DNA of 11,401 bases from Eubacterium sp. UBA3279 (lineage in GTDB: Bacteria > Bacillota > Clostridia > Lachnospirales > Lachnospiraceae), in assembly GCA_002361775.1 (NCBI GenBank), contig DETV01000044.1, positions 1 through 11,401 on the forward strand, read 5' to 3'. Of this stretch, positions 1 through 6,763 are shown in pieces. The stretch's first letter is position 1, and every line of letters begins with the position of its first letter. The notes beneath the pieces were generated by a model, which saw only the letters and a list, made by a program, of their open reading frames with translations, was not told where the DNA came from and did not search any database. Position numbers and translations under genes: made by a program.

Positions 1-2
1 GC

Positions 3-161
3 GCAATGGTTGAAAAATCAGGAGCTCACTCAACAGATCTTCAATCTCCAGAAACAGCAGAACATCTTTGTGCAAAATGTGACCAGTATGCGAAGAATTG
101 GAAGCCAGTTGCAGATGAACTTTGGAAAGAGAACAGAGCGAAAAAGGGAATCGCAAATTAA
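3..161 (+). CDS. 3' end of an unrecognised protein (partial)
   Basis: The third reading frame is open from the window edge to a TAA at 159-161 and gives about 52 residues ending in KKGIAN. It is hydrophilic and rich in Glu, Lys and Ala, with a Cys-x-x-Cys pair (CAKC) near its middle and two Trp residues. I chose this frame because its codons often begin with G (about 20 of 52) and follow a purine-first pattern. The longer frame covering 1-237 has few G-starting codons and looks like a shadow, although its TGA overlaps the metK start. An ATG at 6 could be a genuine start of a very short gene, but a truncated longer gene is more likely. I do not recognise the family and assign no function. It ends 72 bases before metK on the same strand, so it could be upstream in the same transcript. 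Confidence 0.5.
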   Translation, partial: AMVEKSGAHSTDLQSPETAEHLCAKCDQYAKNWKPVADELWKENRAKKGIAN

Positions 162-177
162 AGAAACAACTATGAAT

Positions 178-206
178 TTGAATATCAAAGTATTTATTCA
201 GGTAAT
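178..206 (+). promoter_or_regulatory. Candidate promoter for metK
   Basis: TTGAAT at 178-183 and GGTAAT at 201-206 are separated by 17 bases. Each matches 4 of 6 consensus positions of a housekeeping sigma factor promoter. Transcription would begin near 213, leaving a leader of about 20 bases before the metK start at 234. The match is modest and lies in A/T-rich DNA, so chance is a real alternative. No riboswitch-sized leader fits between this site and metK. Confidence 0.28.
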
Positions 207-233
207 CGGAAAAAAGATGAAAGGAAATGAAAA

Positions 234-1427
234 ATGAATAAAAGTAAACGATTTTTTACATCGGAGTCTGTCACAGAAGGGCATCCAGATAAAATGTGTG
301 ATGCTATTTCAGATGCCGTGCTGGATGAATTGTTGAAGCAGGATCCTATGAGCCGGGTGGCGTGTGAGACGGTAACGACTACGGGTCTTGTTATGGTAAT
401 GGGAGAAATTACTTCCAATGCATATGTAGATATCCAGAAGGTGGTTCGAGATACAATCAGGGAAATTGGATATACAAATGCAGAGTATGGTTTTGATGCA
501 GATACCTGTGGTGTGTTAACAGCCATTGATGAACAGTCGGCAGATATAGCAATGGGTGTGGATAAGGCTCTTGAGGCAAAAGAACATAATTTGTCGGATG
601 AAGAGATTGAAGCCATCGGAGCCGGAGATCAGGGGATGATGTTTGGATATGCGACGAATGAGACTAAGACGTATATGCCCTATCCCATTGAGCTTGCACA
701 TAAGCTGGCATTGCAGCTGACAAAAGTACGAAAAGAAGGAGTACTTCCATATTTGAGACCAGATGGAAAAACCCAGGTAACTGTAGAATATGATGAAAAG
801 GACAAACCACTCAGACTGGATGCCGTAGTGCTTTCTACACAGCATGATCCGGAAATAACACAGGAGCAGATTCAGTTGGATATTAAAAAATATGTGTTTG
901 ACGAAATCCTGCCTGGTGGAATGGTGGACGAGAATACAAAATTCTATATCAATCCAACAGGCCGTTTTGTAATAGGTGGACCGCATGGAGACAGTGGATT
1001 GACAGGCCGTAAGATTATTGTAGATACATATGGAGGATATGCGCGGCATGGTGGTGGAGCTTTTTCGGGAAAGGACTGTACTAAGGTAGATCGCTCTGCA
1101 TCATATGCGGCCCGTTATGCGGCAAAAAACATTGTAGCGTCAGGGTTGGCTGAAAAATGTGAGGTGCAGCTTTCCTATGCTATTGGTGTAGCACAGCCCA
1201 CCTCAATTATGGTGGACACGTTTGGAACAGGAAAACTTTCAGATGAGAGAATTACGGAGATTGTAAGAGAGAACTTTGATTTCCGCCCAGCTGGTATTAT
1301 CAAAGAATTGACTTTAAGAAGACCTATTTACAGACAGACAGCTGCTTATGGACATTTTGGAAGAGAAGATTTGGATCTTCCATGGGAAAGGCTGGATAAA
1401 GTAAATGAATTAAAGAAATATTTGTAA
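234..1427 (+). CDS. metK: S-adenosylmethionine synthase (methionine adenosyltransferase)
   Basis: This cytosolic enzyme makes S-adenosylmethionine from methionine and ATP, releasing phosphate and pyrophosphate. It is the main source of methyl groups for methyltransferases. The 397-residue length is normal for the bacterial family. Visible motifs are the N-terminal GHPDK at residues 16-20 (His17 contacts the triphosphate in the family), the first family signature GAGDQG at 129-134 and the second signature GGGAFSGKD at 273-281, with the ATP/Mg2+-binding GPHGDSG segment between them. The ATG at 234 has a GAAAGGA ribosome site at 219-225, 8 bases upstream, and the protein begins in the usual way (FTSESVTEGHPD). 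The upstream gap is 72 bases, too short for a SAM riboswitch. The gene is followed after 31 bases by the DegV gene on the same strand, so co-transcription is likely. The coding sequence is intact. Identification is essentially certain. Confidence 0.98.
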   Translation: MNKSKRFFTSESVTEGHPDKMCDAISDAVLDELLKQDPMSRVACETVTTTGLVMVMGEITSNAYVDIQKVVRDTIREIGYTNAEYGFDADTCGVLTAIDEQSADIAMGVDKALEAKEHNLSDEEIEAIGAGDQGMMFGYATNETKTYMPYPIELAHKLALQLTKVRKEGVLPYLRPDGKTQVTVEYDEKDKPLRLDAVVLSTQHDPEITQEQIQLDIKKYVFDEILPGGMVDENTKFYINPTGRFVIGGPHGDSGLTGRKIIVDTYGGYARHGGGAFSGKDCTKVDRSASYAARYAAKNIVASGLAEKCEVQLSYAIGVAQPTSIMVDTFGTGKLSDERITEIVRENFDFRPAGIIKELTLRRPIYRQTAAYGHFGREDLDLPWERLDKVNELKKYL

Positions 1428-1458
1428 TAGTATAAAAATGGCACAGGAGGATTATGAG

Positions 1459-2322
1459 ATGAACGTTGCGATTGTAACAGACAGCAACAGTGGGATCTTT
1501 GAAGAAGAAGGAAAGATTCTAGGTGTCCATGTCATTCCAATGCCGGTGATTCTGGAAGGGAAAACATACTATGAAGGCATTGATTTAACTCATGAGGAGT
1601 TTTATCAATGCCTTGAGGAAAAAAGAGAAGTTTTTAGTTCTCAGCCTTCACCAGCAGAAGTTTTAGACATGTGGGATAAACTGCTCTTATCCGAATATGA
1701 TGAGCTTGTATATATTCCAATGTCCAGCGGACTTAGTGGTTCCTGTCAAACAGCTCAGGTACTGGCACAGGATTATGAAGAAAAAGTACAGGTGGTTGAT
1801 AATCATCGCATTTCTGTCACCCAGAGGCAGTCCGTGTTGGATGCACTGATGTTGAAAGAAAAAGGGTGTTCTGCAAAAGAAATAAAAGAAGCCTTAGAAC
1901 AAACTGCTTATGAATCCATTGTCTATGTAGGCGTGGCAACCTTAGAATATTTGAAAATGGGAGGACGTGTCACTCCGGCGGGAGCTGCCATGGGCACATT
2001 GTTAAGTATAAAACCACTGCTTGTAATTGCCGGGGAACGTTTAGATGCCTATGCAAAAGTTCGTGGAACAAAAAGCTGTAAAAAGCGTCTGCTTATGGAA
2101 ATGAAAACAATTGCAGATGAATTTCATAAAAATAGTGATGAGATATATGTGGGCGTCGCAGGGAGCTTCGGAAAAAAAGAAGAACATCAGGAATGGATGG
2201 AAATGGCCCAAGAGATGTTTCCTTGGGAAGATGTTAAATACGATCCGCTGACATTCAGTATCAGCTGTCATGTAGGACCAGGGGCTTTCGGTATGGGGAT
2301 AAGTAGAAAAATAAGAATTTAG
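1459..2322 (+). CDS. DegV family fatty-acid-binding protein (FakB-like)
   Basis: DegV/FakB proteins hold a fatty acid in a buried pocket and present its carboxylate to the kinase FakA. The acyl phosphate formed then feeds phospholipid synthesis. The protein has 287 residues from the ATG at 1459. That start is preferred to the in-frame ATG at 1438 because a perfect AGGAGG lies at 1445-1450, 8 bases before 1459, and because the protein then begins MNVAIVTDSNSG as the family does. Family landmarks are VTDSNSG at 6-12, SSQPS at 60-64, SSGLSGS at 89-95, GGRVTPAGAAMG in the C-terminal half, and the closing HVGPG with His271. These correspond to the carboxylate-binding Ser/Thr and His positions described for FakB. 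No FakA (DAK2-type kinase) gene is in the window, so the kinase must be elsewhere. The gene sits 31 bases after metK and 5 bases before a cardiolipin synthase, which fits a role in supplying lipid. The ligand cannot be told from sequence. Confidence 0.93.
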   Translation: MNVAIVTDSNSGIFEEEGKILGVHVIPMPVILEGKTYYEGIDLTHEEFYQCLEEKREVFSSQPSPAEVLDMWDKLLLSEYDELVYIPMSSGLSGSCQTAQVLAQDYEEKVQVVDNHRISVTQRQSVLDALMLKEKGCSAKEIKEALEQTAYESIVYVGVATLEYLKMGGRVTPAGAAMGTLLSIKPLLVIAGERLDAYAKVRGTKSCKKRLLMEMKTIADEFHKNSDEIYVGVAGSFGKKEEHQEWMEMAQEMFPWEDVKYDPLTFSISCHVGPGAFGMGISRKIRI

Positions 2323-2327
2323 AATAA

Positions 2328-3755
2328 GTGGGGAATCAAATATTACGAAGCGTTGTTCATATAATCAGTGGGTTTCTTGTCCTTTATATCATTTCTAAAA
2401 AGGACAAAGGGGCCAATAAAGTAATCTGGATTTTTTTGATTTTATTGTTTCCGTTGTTTGGAAGTCTGTTGTATATCTTATATAATTTTCAGGCATCTAC
2501 AAGAAAATTTGAACAGAAAATATTTCAGATCGGACAAAAGAACAGAACCCTTTATGGATTACCTGGAAGTGCAGAAAAATCTGCATATTATGAGGCTCCT
2601 GCTCATATACCACAGATCCGGTATCTAAAGTATGCTGGTTTTCCTGTTTATGATGATACCCAGACTGAGTACCTTTCGCCGGGAGAGAAATTTTTTCCTA
2701 TTTTCCTGGAGGAATTGAAAAAGGCACAAAAATATATTTTTATAGAATACTTTATTATAAAAGAAGGATTGATGTGGCAGTCTATTTTGGATATTTTGAA
2801 AGAAAAGGTTTCTCAAGGTGTTGAGGTGCGAGTTATTTATGATGATATTGGATGTTTTCTCGCACTACCGAAAGACTATGCGATGCAATTGAAAAATATT
2901 GGTATTAAATGTGAAGTGTTTAATCCATTTCGTCCTGTTCTTACGGCTATTCAGAATAATCGGGATCATAGGAAAATTACTGTAATTGATGGGAAGGTTG
3001 CTTTTACTGGAGGCTTAAATCTGTCTGATGAGTACATCAATACTTATGAAAAACATGGGTATTGGAAAGATGCAGTTATACAAATCAAAGGGAAAGCTGC
3101 ATGGAGTTTGACATTAATGTTTTTGGAAATGTGGGAATTATGTTGTGGAATACCAGATGACATAGAATGCTTTTTCCCCAAAAATGAAGTAGATGAAAGA
3201 ATAGAATCAGATGGATTTGTACAACCCTATTCGGATAGTCCTGTGGATAATGAAAACGTGGGAGAACATGTATATCTTCAGATTATAAATAATGCTAAGG
3301 ATTATGTCTATATCTGTACGCCATATTTGATTGTCGATGACAGCATGGTATCTGCATTGTGCTTAGCGGCTAAAAGCGGTGTAGATGTGCGGATTATCAC
3401 TCCTCATATTTATGACAAGGCCTTGATTCATTTGACTACACGATCATTTTACAGGGAATTGATATATGGTGGTGTGAAAATATATGAATATTCAAAAGGA
3501 TTTATGCATTCTAAAATATTTGTTTCCGATGACCAGATAGCGACTGTAGGAACAACGAATTTAGATTTTAGAAGCCTCTATCTGCATTTCGAATGTGGAG
3601 TATGGATGTATAACAGTAAGGCAGTATTACAAATTAAAAAAGATTATTTTGATACATTGAATGAGTGCACGCAGATTACATTAGAAGAGTGTATAGAAAG
3701 GTTGCCAATAAGGGTATTTCAGGAAATCTTGAGAATATTTGCCCCACTAATGTAA
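2328..3755 (+). CDS. cls: Cardiolipin synthase, PLD type (ClsA-like)
   Basis: This is a membrane enzyme of the phospholipase D superfamily. It transfers a phosphatidyl group between two phosphatidylglycerols to give cardiolipin and glycerol. It has 475 residues. Two hydrophobic segments are at about 9-23 and 32-53, with a basic KKDKGANK linker as in Firmicute Cls. Two complete HKD motifs follow: H214-K216-D221 (HRKITVID, then GGLNLSDEY) and H394-K396-D401 (HSKIFVSD, then GTTNLDFRS). The start is a GTG immediately after an in-frame TAA at 2325-2327 and five bases after the DegV stop. There is no clear ribosome binding site and no alternative ATG before the catalytic region, so translation is probably coupled to degV. 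The N-terminus looks some tens of residues shorter than Firmicute Cls proteins I know, apparently lacking the first membrane segment. A perfect hairpin follows the stop. PG-specific versus other phosphatidyl-transfer activity is not decidable here. Confidence 0.93.
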   Translation: MGNQILRSVVHIISGFLVLYIISKKDKGANKVIWIFLILLFPLFGSLLYILYNFQASTRKFEQKIFQIGQKNRTLYGLPGSAEKSAYYEAPAHIPQIRYLKYAGFPVYDDTQTEYLSPGEKFFPIFLEELKKAQKYIFIEYFIIKEGLMWQSILDILKEKVSQGVEVRVIYDDIGCFLALPKDYAMQLKNIGIKCEVFNPFRPVLTAIQNNRDHRKITVIDGKVAFTGGLNLSDEYINTYEKHGYWKDAVIQIKGKAAWSLTLMFLEMWELCCGIPDDIECFFPKNEVDERIESDGFVQPYSDSPVDNENVGEHVYLQIINNAKDYVYICTPYLIVDDSMVSALCLAAKSGVDVRIITPHIYDKALIHLTTRSFYRELIYGGVKIYEYSKGFMHSKIFVSDDQIATVGTTNLDFRSLYLHFECGVWMYNSKAVLQIKKDYFDTLNECTQITLEECIERLPIRVFQEILRIFAPLM

Positions 3756-3756
3756 A

Positions 3757-3783
3757 GAGCACCGTCAAGTTGAAGCGGTGCTC
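3757..3783. terminator. Bidirectional hairpin terminator between convergent genes
   Basis: GAGCACCG at 3757-3764 and its exact complement CGGTGCTC at 3776-3783 form an 8-bp stem around an 11-base loop. It begins two bases after the cls stop codon and lies 15 bases past the stop of the oppositely oriented TetR gene. On the minus strand the stem is followed by TTTACATT, a short T run; on the plus strand there is no real T tract. It therefore looks like a better intrinsic terminator for the regulator, and a stable 3' end or weaker terminator for the metK-degV-cls transcript. Confidence 0.72.
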
Positions 3784-3797
3784 AATCTAATCGGGTA

Positions 3798-4361
3798 TTA
3801 TGTCCTTGAAGATTCGGACAATTCAAGAAATGCCTGCTTCAGAGAATCTCCAATCAAATCAGTAATACGAGTAACTGACTTCAAAAGGTCAAAGTTCATG
3901 TTTTTGTCCAGCCAATCTAATGTGTATCCAAGAAGGCAACATTTATAGTACTGTATTAGGATAGTATTATCTTCAGAAGGAATATTCAAATCTTTGGTAA
4001 CAGTATGTACATATTGAGTTACTGTGTAGAGTATGATTCTTTCTAATTCGCTTTGGAATATATCTCGTTTCACAGAACGGTATATATGGAGCATGGCTTT
4101 TTTACGTTTTAAGCAACGCTCAACAATTGGAATCAAGCAATCCGTCGGTGAACCAAAATGTCCGTTAGTCTGGATGATTTGATCTACATCAGATTTTATC
4201 GTAGTTTCCAGAAGCTCAGGAATGTCATGAAAATGATAGTAAAAGGTGTTTCGATTGACTTGGCAGAGTTCTACGATATCCCTTACAGTAATCTTGGTGT
4301 AGGGACGTTCTTCCAACAACTGCCAGAAAGCATCTATGATGGCAGATTTTGTATGGTTCAT
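3798..4361 (-). CDS. TetR/AcrR family transcriptional regulator
   Basis: This is a predicted DNA-binding repressor of 187 residues. The N-terminal half is a clear TetR helix-turn-helix: MNHTKSAIIDAFWQLL begins helix 1, and the recognition region ITVRDIVELCQVNRNTFYYHF (about 24-44) carries the family's F-Y-x-H-F signature. The C-terminal ligand-binding half (about 50-187) is all-helical in character and not diagnostic; its pairing of Cys residues (KCCLLGYTLDW) is notable but unexplained. The start at 4361 is preferred over an in-frame ATG at 4400 because the protein then begins as the family does and because 4400 lies inside the likely promoter. The ribosome site is weak (GCGAG about 8 bases upstream). 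It is divergent from the ClsC-like gene across 70 bases and convergent with cls, so it probably controls the flanking lipid genes and itself. The inducer is unknown; a fatty acid or membrane-active compound would fit the neighbours, but this is inference. Confidence 0.92.
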   Translation of the reverse strand: MNHTKSAIIDAFWQLLEERPYTKITVRDIVELCQVNRNTFYYHFHDIPELLETTIKSDVDQIIQTNGHFGSPTDCLIPIVERCLKRKKAMLHIYRSVKRDIFQSELERIILYTVTQYVHTVTKDLNIPSEDNTILIQYYKCCLLGYTLDWLDKNMNFDLLKSVTRITDLIGDSLKQAFLELSESSRT

Positions 4362-4390
4362 ATATATCAACTCGCTTTTTGTTTTTTTAT

Positions 4391-4420
4391 ATTGTAGCAT
4401 AAAATGTCGAAGGATACAAT
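4391..4420. promoter_or_regulatory. Symmetric overlapping divergent promoter pair / candidate TetR operator
   Basis: ATTGTA at 4391-4396 and TACAAT at 4415-4420 are inverted copies separated by 18 bases. Read on the minus strand, TTGTAT (4419-4414), a 17-base spacer and TACAAT (4396-4391) preceded by TGC make an extended -10 promoter for the TetR gene, with a leader of about 20 bases. Read on the plus strand, TTGTAG (4392-4397), a 17-base spacer and TACAAT (4415-4420) make a second promoter core pointing at the ClsC-like gene. Each -10 overlaps the -35 of the other, so the two polymerases would exclude each other and one bound repressor could cover both. The 6-bp arms alone are short for a TetR operator. 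The minus-strand promoter is the stronger call. Confidence 0.45.
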
Positions 4421-4431
4421 GGTGTAGAATA

Positions 4432-5808
4432 ATGAAAAAATTCGGAAAGATGATAAAAGGTATTTTGAGAATATGGTTCTTTTATTTGATAGTATGTCTG
4501 GTGATCCCGCCGCTGTATCACAAACGAGCTGATGAAGAAAACAGAGAGTGTGAAAGGGCGTTAAATATGGCTGGACAGGAGAGGATATTAAATATAGAAA
4601 ATAATGTGGATGCGTTGGTGTGGCGGCTCCGTTTAATCGAATCGGCAAAAGAAAATATCGTGCTTGCAACTTTTGATTTTCGTGACGATAACAGTGGTCA
4701 GGATATGATGGCTGCACTATTAAATGCTGCAGATAGAGGTGTAAAGGTTCAGATATTAGTTGATGGCATAAATGGAACATTATATTTGAGAGGAAGTAGA
4801 AATTTTCGGGAACTTACGTCGCATGAAAATGTGGAGGTTAAGCTATACAATCCTATTACGCTGATAAAACCGTGGAAAAATAATTACAGGATGCATGACA
4901 AATATTTGATTGCAGATGATTTTGCATATATCCTTGGCGGAAGAAACACAGATGATTTATTTCTTGGTAATTATATCGACTCATATAATGAGGATAGGGA
5001 TATTCTGGTTTATGAAATGGTACCGGGTGGAGGAAAGTCCTATGTCCAGCTGCAGGAATATTTTGAAAAAATATGGAATATTTCATGCTGCAGAAAGTAT
5101 GAGAAACATGGGGATATTCATGGAAAATTAAGGGGGCATTATCAGGAAGTCAGAAAAAAATATCCAGAAGCTTTTTATGAGACTGATTGGTTAAAAGAAA
5201 CGATAGCTACAGAAAGCATTGAACTTTGTACCAATCCTATGGAGCCGGAGAATAAACAGCCACAACTCTGGGATAGGATGGTAAAGGAAATGAATGAAGT
5301 GGACAATATTCTGATACAGACTCCTTATATTATATGTAATCAGAAAATGTATCAGGATTTGACGGAGATATGTTCAAGAAGTGTGAAAACAGAAATAATT
5401 ATCAATGCGGTTGAGAGCGGCACGAATCCTTTTGGTTGTACGGATTATTTGAATCAGAAGAAAAATGTGAGACAGACAGGAAGTTATGTTTATGAATATC
5501 TAGGAGCGCAGGCATTACATACAAAGACTATATTGGCTGGGGATACGCTTAGCATGGTTGGTTCCTGTAATTTAGATATGAGGAGTGTTTATCTTGATAC
5601 GGAAATGATGTTGTTCATTGAAAGTGGGGAACTAAACGAATCTCTACGTGAGCAGGCAGAAAGCTTGAAACTGGCTAGCAGACAGGTGGTTCCGGATGGA
5701 ACAATCACCTATGGGGAAGAATATCGACAGAAAGAGCAGAGGGCAGGGAAAATGATTTTTTACGGAATCTTGCGTATTGTGATCATTCCTTTCCGACATT
5801 TGCTTTGA
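4432..5808 (+). CDS. Phospholipase D-like / cardiolipin synthase family protein (ClsC-like)
   Basis: This is a second PLD-superfamily enzyme of 458 residues, predicted to transfer phosphatidyl groups at the membrane. A hydrophobic anchor lies at about 11-27, with a second hydrophobic and basic stretch at the C-terminus (FYGILRIVIIPFRHLL). HKD motif 1 is complete: H155-K157-D162 (HDKYLIAD, followed by GGRNTDD). Motif 2 is HTKTILAGD: H363 and K365 are present, but the usual Asp position (370) is Gly and the next residue is Asp371; it is followed by GSCNLDMRSVYLDTEM, which resembles the ClsC (YmdC) branch more than ClsA. The ATG at 4432 gives a proper basic-then-hydrophobic N-terminus; in-frame ATGs from 4336 would overlap the divergent regulator. 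No good ribosome site precedes 4432 (an AAGGA is 17 bases away), so expression may be weak or nearly leaderless. It is followed after 21 bases by the patatin gene. It could equally be a phospholipase or another phosphatidyltransferase. Confidence 0.88.
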   Translation: MKKFGKMIKGILRIWFFYLIVCLVIPPLYHKRADEENRECERALNMAGQERILNIENNVDALVWRLRLIESAKENIVLATFDFRDDNSGQDMMAALLNAADRGVKVQILVDGINGTLYLRGSRNFRELTSHENVEVKLYNPITLIKPWKNNYRMHDKYLIADDFAYILGGRNTDDLFLGNYIDSYNEDRDILVYEMVPGGGKSYVQLQEYFEKIWNISCCRKYEKHGDIHGKLRGHYQEVRKKYPEAFYETDWLKETIATESIELCTNPMEPENKQPQLWDRMVKEMNEVDNILIQTPYIICNQKMYQDLTEICSRSVKTEIIINAVESGTNPFGCTDYLNQKKNVRQTGSYVYEYLGAQALHTKTILAGDTLSMVGSCNLDMRSVYLDTEMMLFIESGELNESLREQAESLKLASRQVVPDGTITYGEEYRQKEQRAGKMIFYGILRIVIIPFRHLL

Positions 5809-5829
5809 AAGAAAAACAGGAGGAACAAA

Positions 5830-6678
5830 ATGAAAACAGGAGTAGTGGATGTTGGAGGCGGATTGAGAGGCATTTATGCAGCTGGGGTTTTTGACAATTG
5901 TCTGGATATTGGGATACAGTTTGACATCTGCATCGGCGTCTCTGCTGGAAGTGCAAACATTGCGTCTTATCTGGCAGGACAAAAAGGACGGAACTACCAG
6001 TTCTATTCTGAGTATTCATTTCGGAAAGAATATATGAGCTTTCGTAATCTTATTTTAAATAAATCCTATATTGATATGGACTATCTATATGGAACATTAA
6101 GCAATTCTACAGGAGAAAATCCATTAGATTATACGAAGATAATCCGGCATCCATCGGAAATGCTGGTGGTAGCATCGAATGCACTGACAGGTAAAGCAAC
6201 ATATTTTAACAAAAACGATTTAAAACAGGATAATTATAGCATTTTCAAAGCATCCTGTTCCATTCCGTTCATATGCAGACCTTATGAAATAAATGGTGTT
6301 CCTTATTATGATGGGGCATTGAGCGATCCGGTTCCGGTAGAAAAAGCATTTCAATGTGGCTGTGATAATGTAGTTGTAATTTTGACAAAGCCAGAAGATT
6401 TTATCCGGGATCCAAAGAAAGATGTAAAAATTGCAAAGTGGATTCAAAAAAAATATCCCGTATCGGCAGAAAATCTCAGGCAAAGGGCAGAACGATATAA
6501 CCAGGAGGTTGCATTGGCGAAACAGTACAGGGATGAGGGTCGTGTTTTGATCATAGCTCCTGACGATACCTGCGGTGTAGATACTTTGACAAGAGATAAG
6601 AAAGCCTTGCAGCGCTTGTATAAGAAAGGATATAAAGACGCACAAATGATACAGGAGTTTTTAAAACAAGGAAGATAA
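5830..6678 (+). CDS. Patatin-like phospholipase (lipid acyl hydrolase)
   Basis: Patatin-fold enzymes remove acyl chains from lipids with a Ser-Asp dyad. This 282-residue protein shows every core motif: the oxyanion-hole loop GGGLRG at 9-14, the nucleophile elbow GVSAG at 36-40 with Ser38, and the catalytic Asp161 in YYDGALSDPVPV. The C-terminal third is Lys- and Arg-rich and probably helical. No signal peptide is present, so it should act on the inner face of the membrane. Its layout resembles the bacterial YjjU/RssA-like branch rather than secreted toxins such as ExoU. A perfect AGGAGG at 5818-5823 sits 6 bases before the ATG, a much better signal than that of the gene before it. The 21-base gap from the PLD gene implies one transcript, suggesting paired lipid synthesis and deacylation. 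Substrate (phospholipid, cardiolipin or other ester) is not determined by the sequence. Confidence 0.93.
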   Translation: MKTGVVDVGGGLRGIYAAGVFDNCLDIGIQFDICIGVSAGSANIASYLAGQKGRNYQFYSEYSFRKEYMSFRNLILNKSYIDMDYLYGTLSNSTGENPLDYTKIIRHPSEMLVVASNALTGKATYFNKNDLKQDNYSIFKASCSIPFICRPYEINGVPYYDGALSDPVPVEKAFQCGCDNVVVILTKPEDFIRDPKKDVKIAKWIQKKYPVSAENLRQRAERYNQEVALAKQYRDEGRVLIIAPDDTCGVDTLTRDKKALQRLYKKGYKDAQMIQEFLKQGR

Positions 6679-6688
6679 AGAATAAAAG

Positions 6689-6708
6689 TGAAGTGGAGAG
6701 CCTTTTCA
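6689..6708 (+). terminator. Weak candidate intrinsic terminator after the patatin gene
   Basis: TGAAGTGG at 6689-6696 can pair with CCTTTTCA at 6701-6708 around an AGAG tetraloop. One pair is a G-U wobble and one position is a U-U mismatch. The T-rich run TTTTGTT follows directly. The stem is imperfect and has few G-C pairs, so read-through is likely. If it works it separates the lipid genes from the ATPase-ftsH group, and it coincides with the change in base composition. Confidence 0.35.
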
Positions 6709-6710
6709 TT

Positions 6711-6743
6711 TTGTTAAAACACTTAATATACATAATTTATATG
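6711..6743 (+). promoter_or_regulatory. Poorly defined candidate promoter region for the ATPase group
   Basis: The 85-base gap before the ATPase is A/T-rich. Candidate elements are TTGTTA (6711-6716) with CATAAT (6731-6736) at a short 14-base spacing, or TTAAAA (6714-6719) with TTATAT (6738-6743) at 18 bases. Neither is a good match. I include it because this is the only gap large enough for a separate promoter upstream of the pump and protease. No CIRCE or CtsR heat-shock operator is visible here. The gap ends with a perfect AGGAGG at 6751-6756, 7 bases before the ATG. Confidence 0.22.
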
Positions 6744-6763
6744 GGTTTACAGGAGGAATTATT

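Noticed and set aside
10..237. A 75-codon frame from a TTG start ending with a TGA that overlaps the metK ATG
   Set aside because: The stop/start overlap looked like translational coupling, but the frame has few G-initial codons and an odd Gln/Lys-rich composition, while the competing frame ending at 161 has strong coding character. The overlap is probably chance.
516..1049. A 177-codon open frame on the minus strand
   Set aside because: It lies wholly inside metK, which is intact and has clear motifs. Its translation is Cys/Ile/Phe-rich without domain features and it has no ribosome site, so it is an antisense shadow.
1438..1458. A seven-codon-longer start for the DegV protein
   Set aside because: The perfect AGGAGG at 1445-1450 would lie inside the coding sequence and is ideally spaced for the ATG at 1459, where the family's usual N-terminus begins.
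3880..3896. A CtsR-like heptad (AGGTCAAAG) that might mark heat-shock control
   Set aside because: Only one heptad is present, with no tandem partner, and it is inside the TetR coding sequence rather than at a promoter.
4336..4431. An N-terminal extension of the ClsC-like protein from an upstream in-frame ATG
   Set aside because: It would overlap the divergent TetR gene and its promoter, adds a Cys-rich non-family sequence, and the ATG at 4432 gives a normal basic-hydrophobic anchor.
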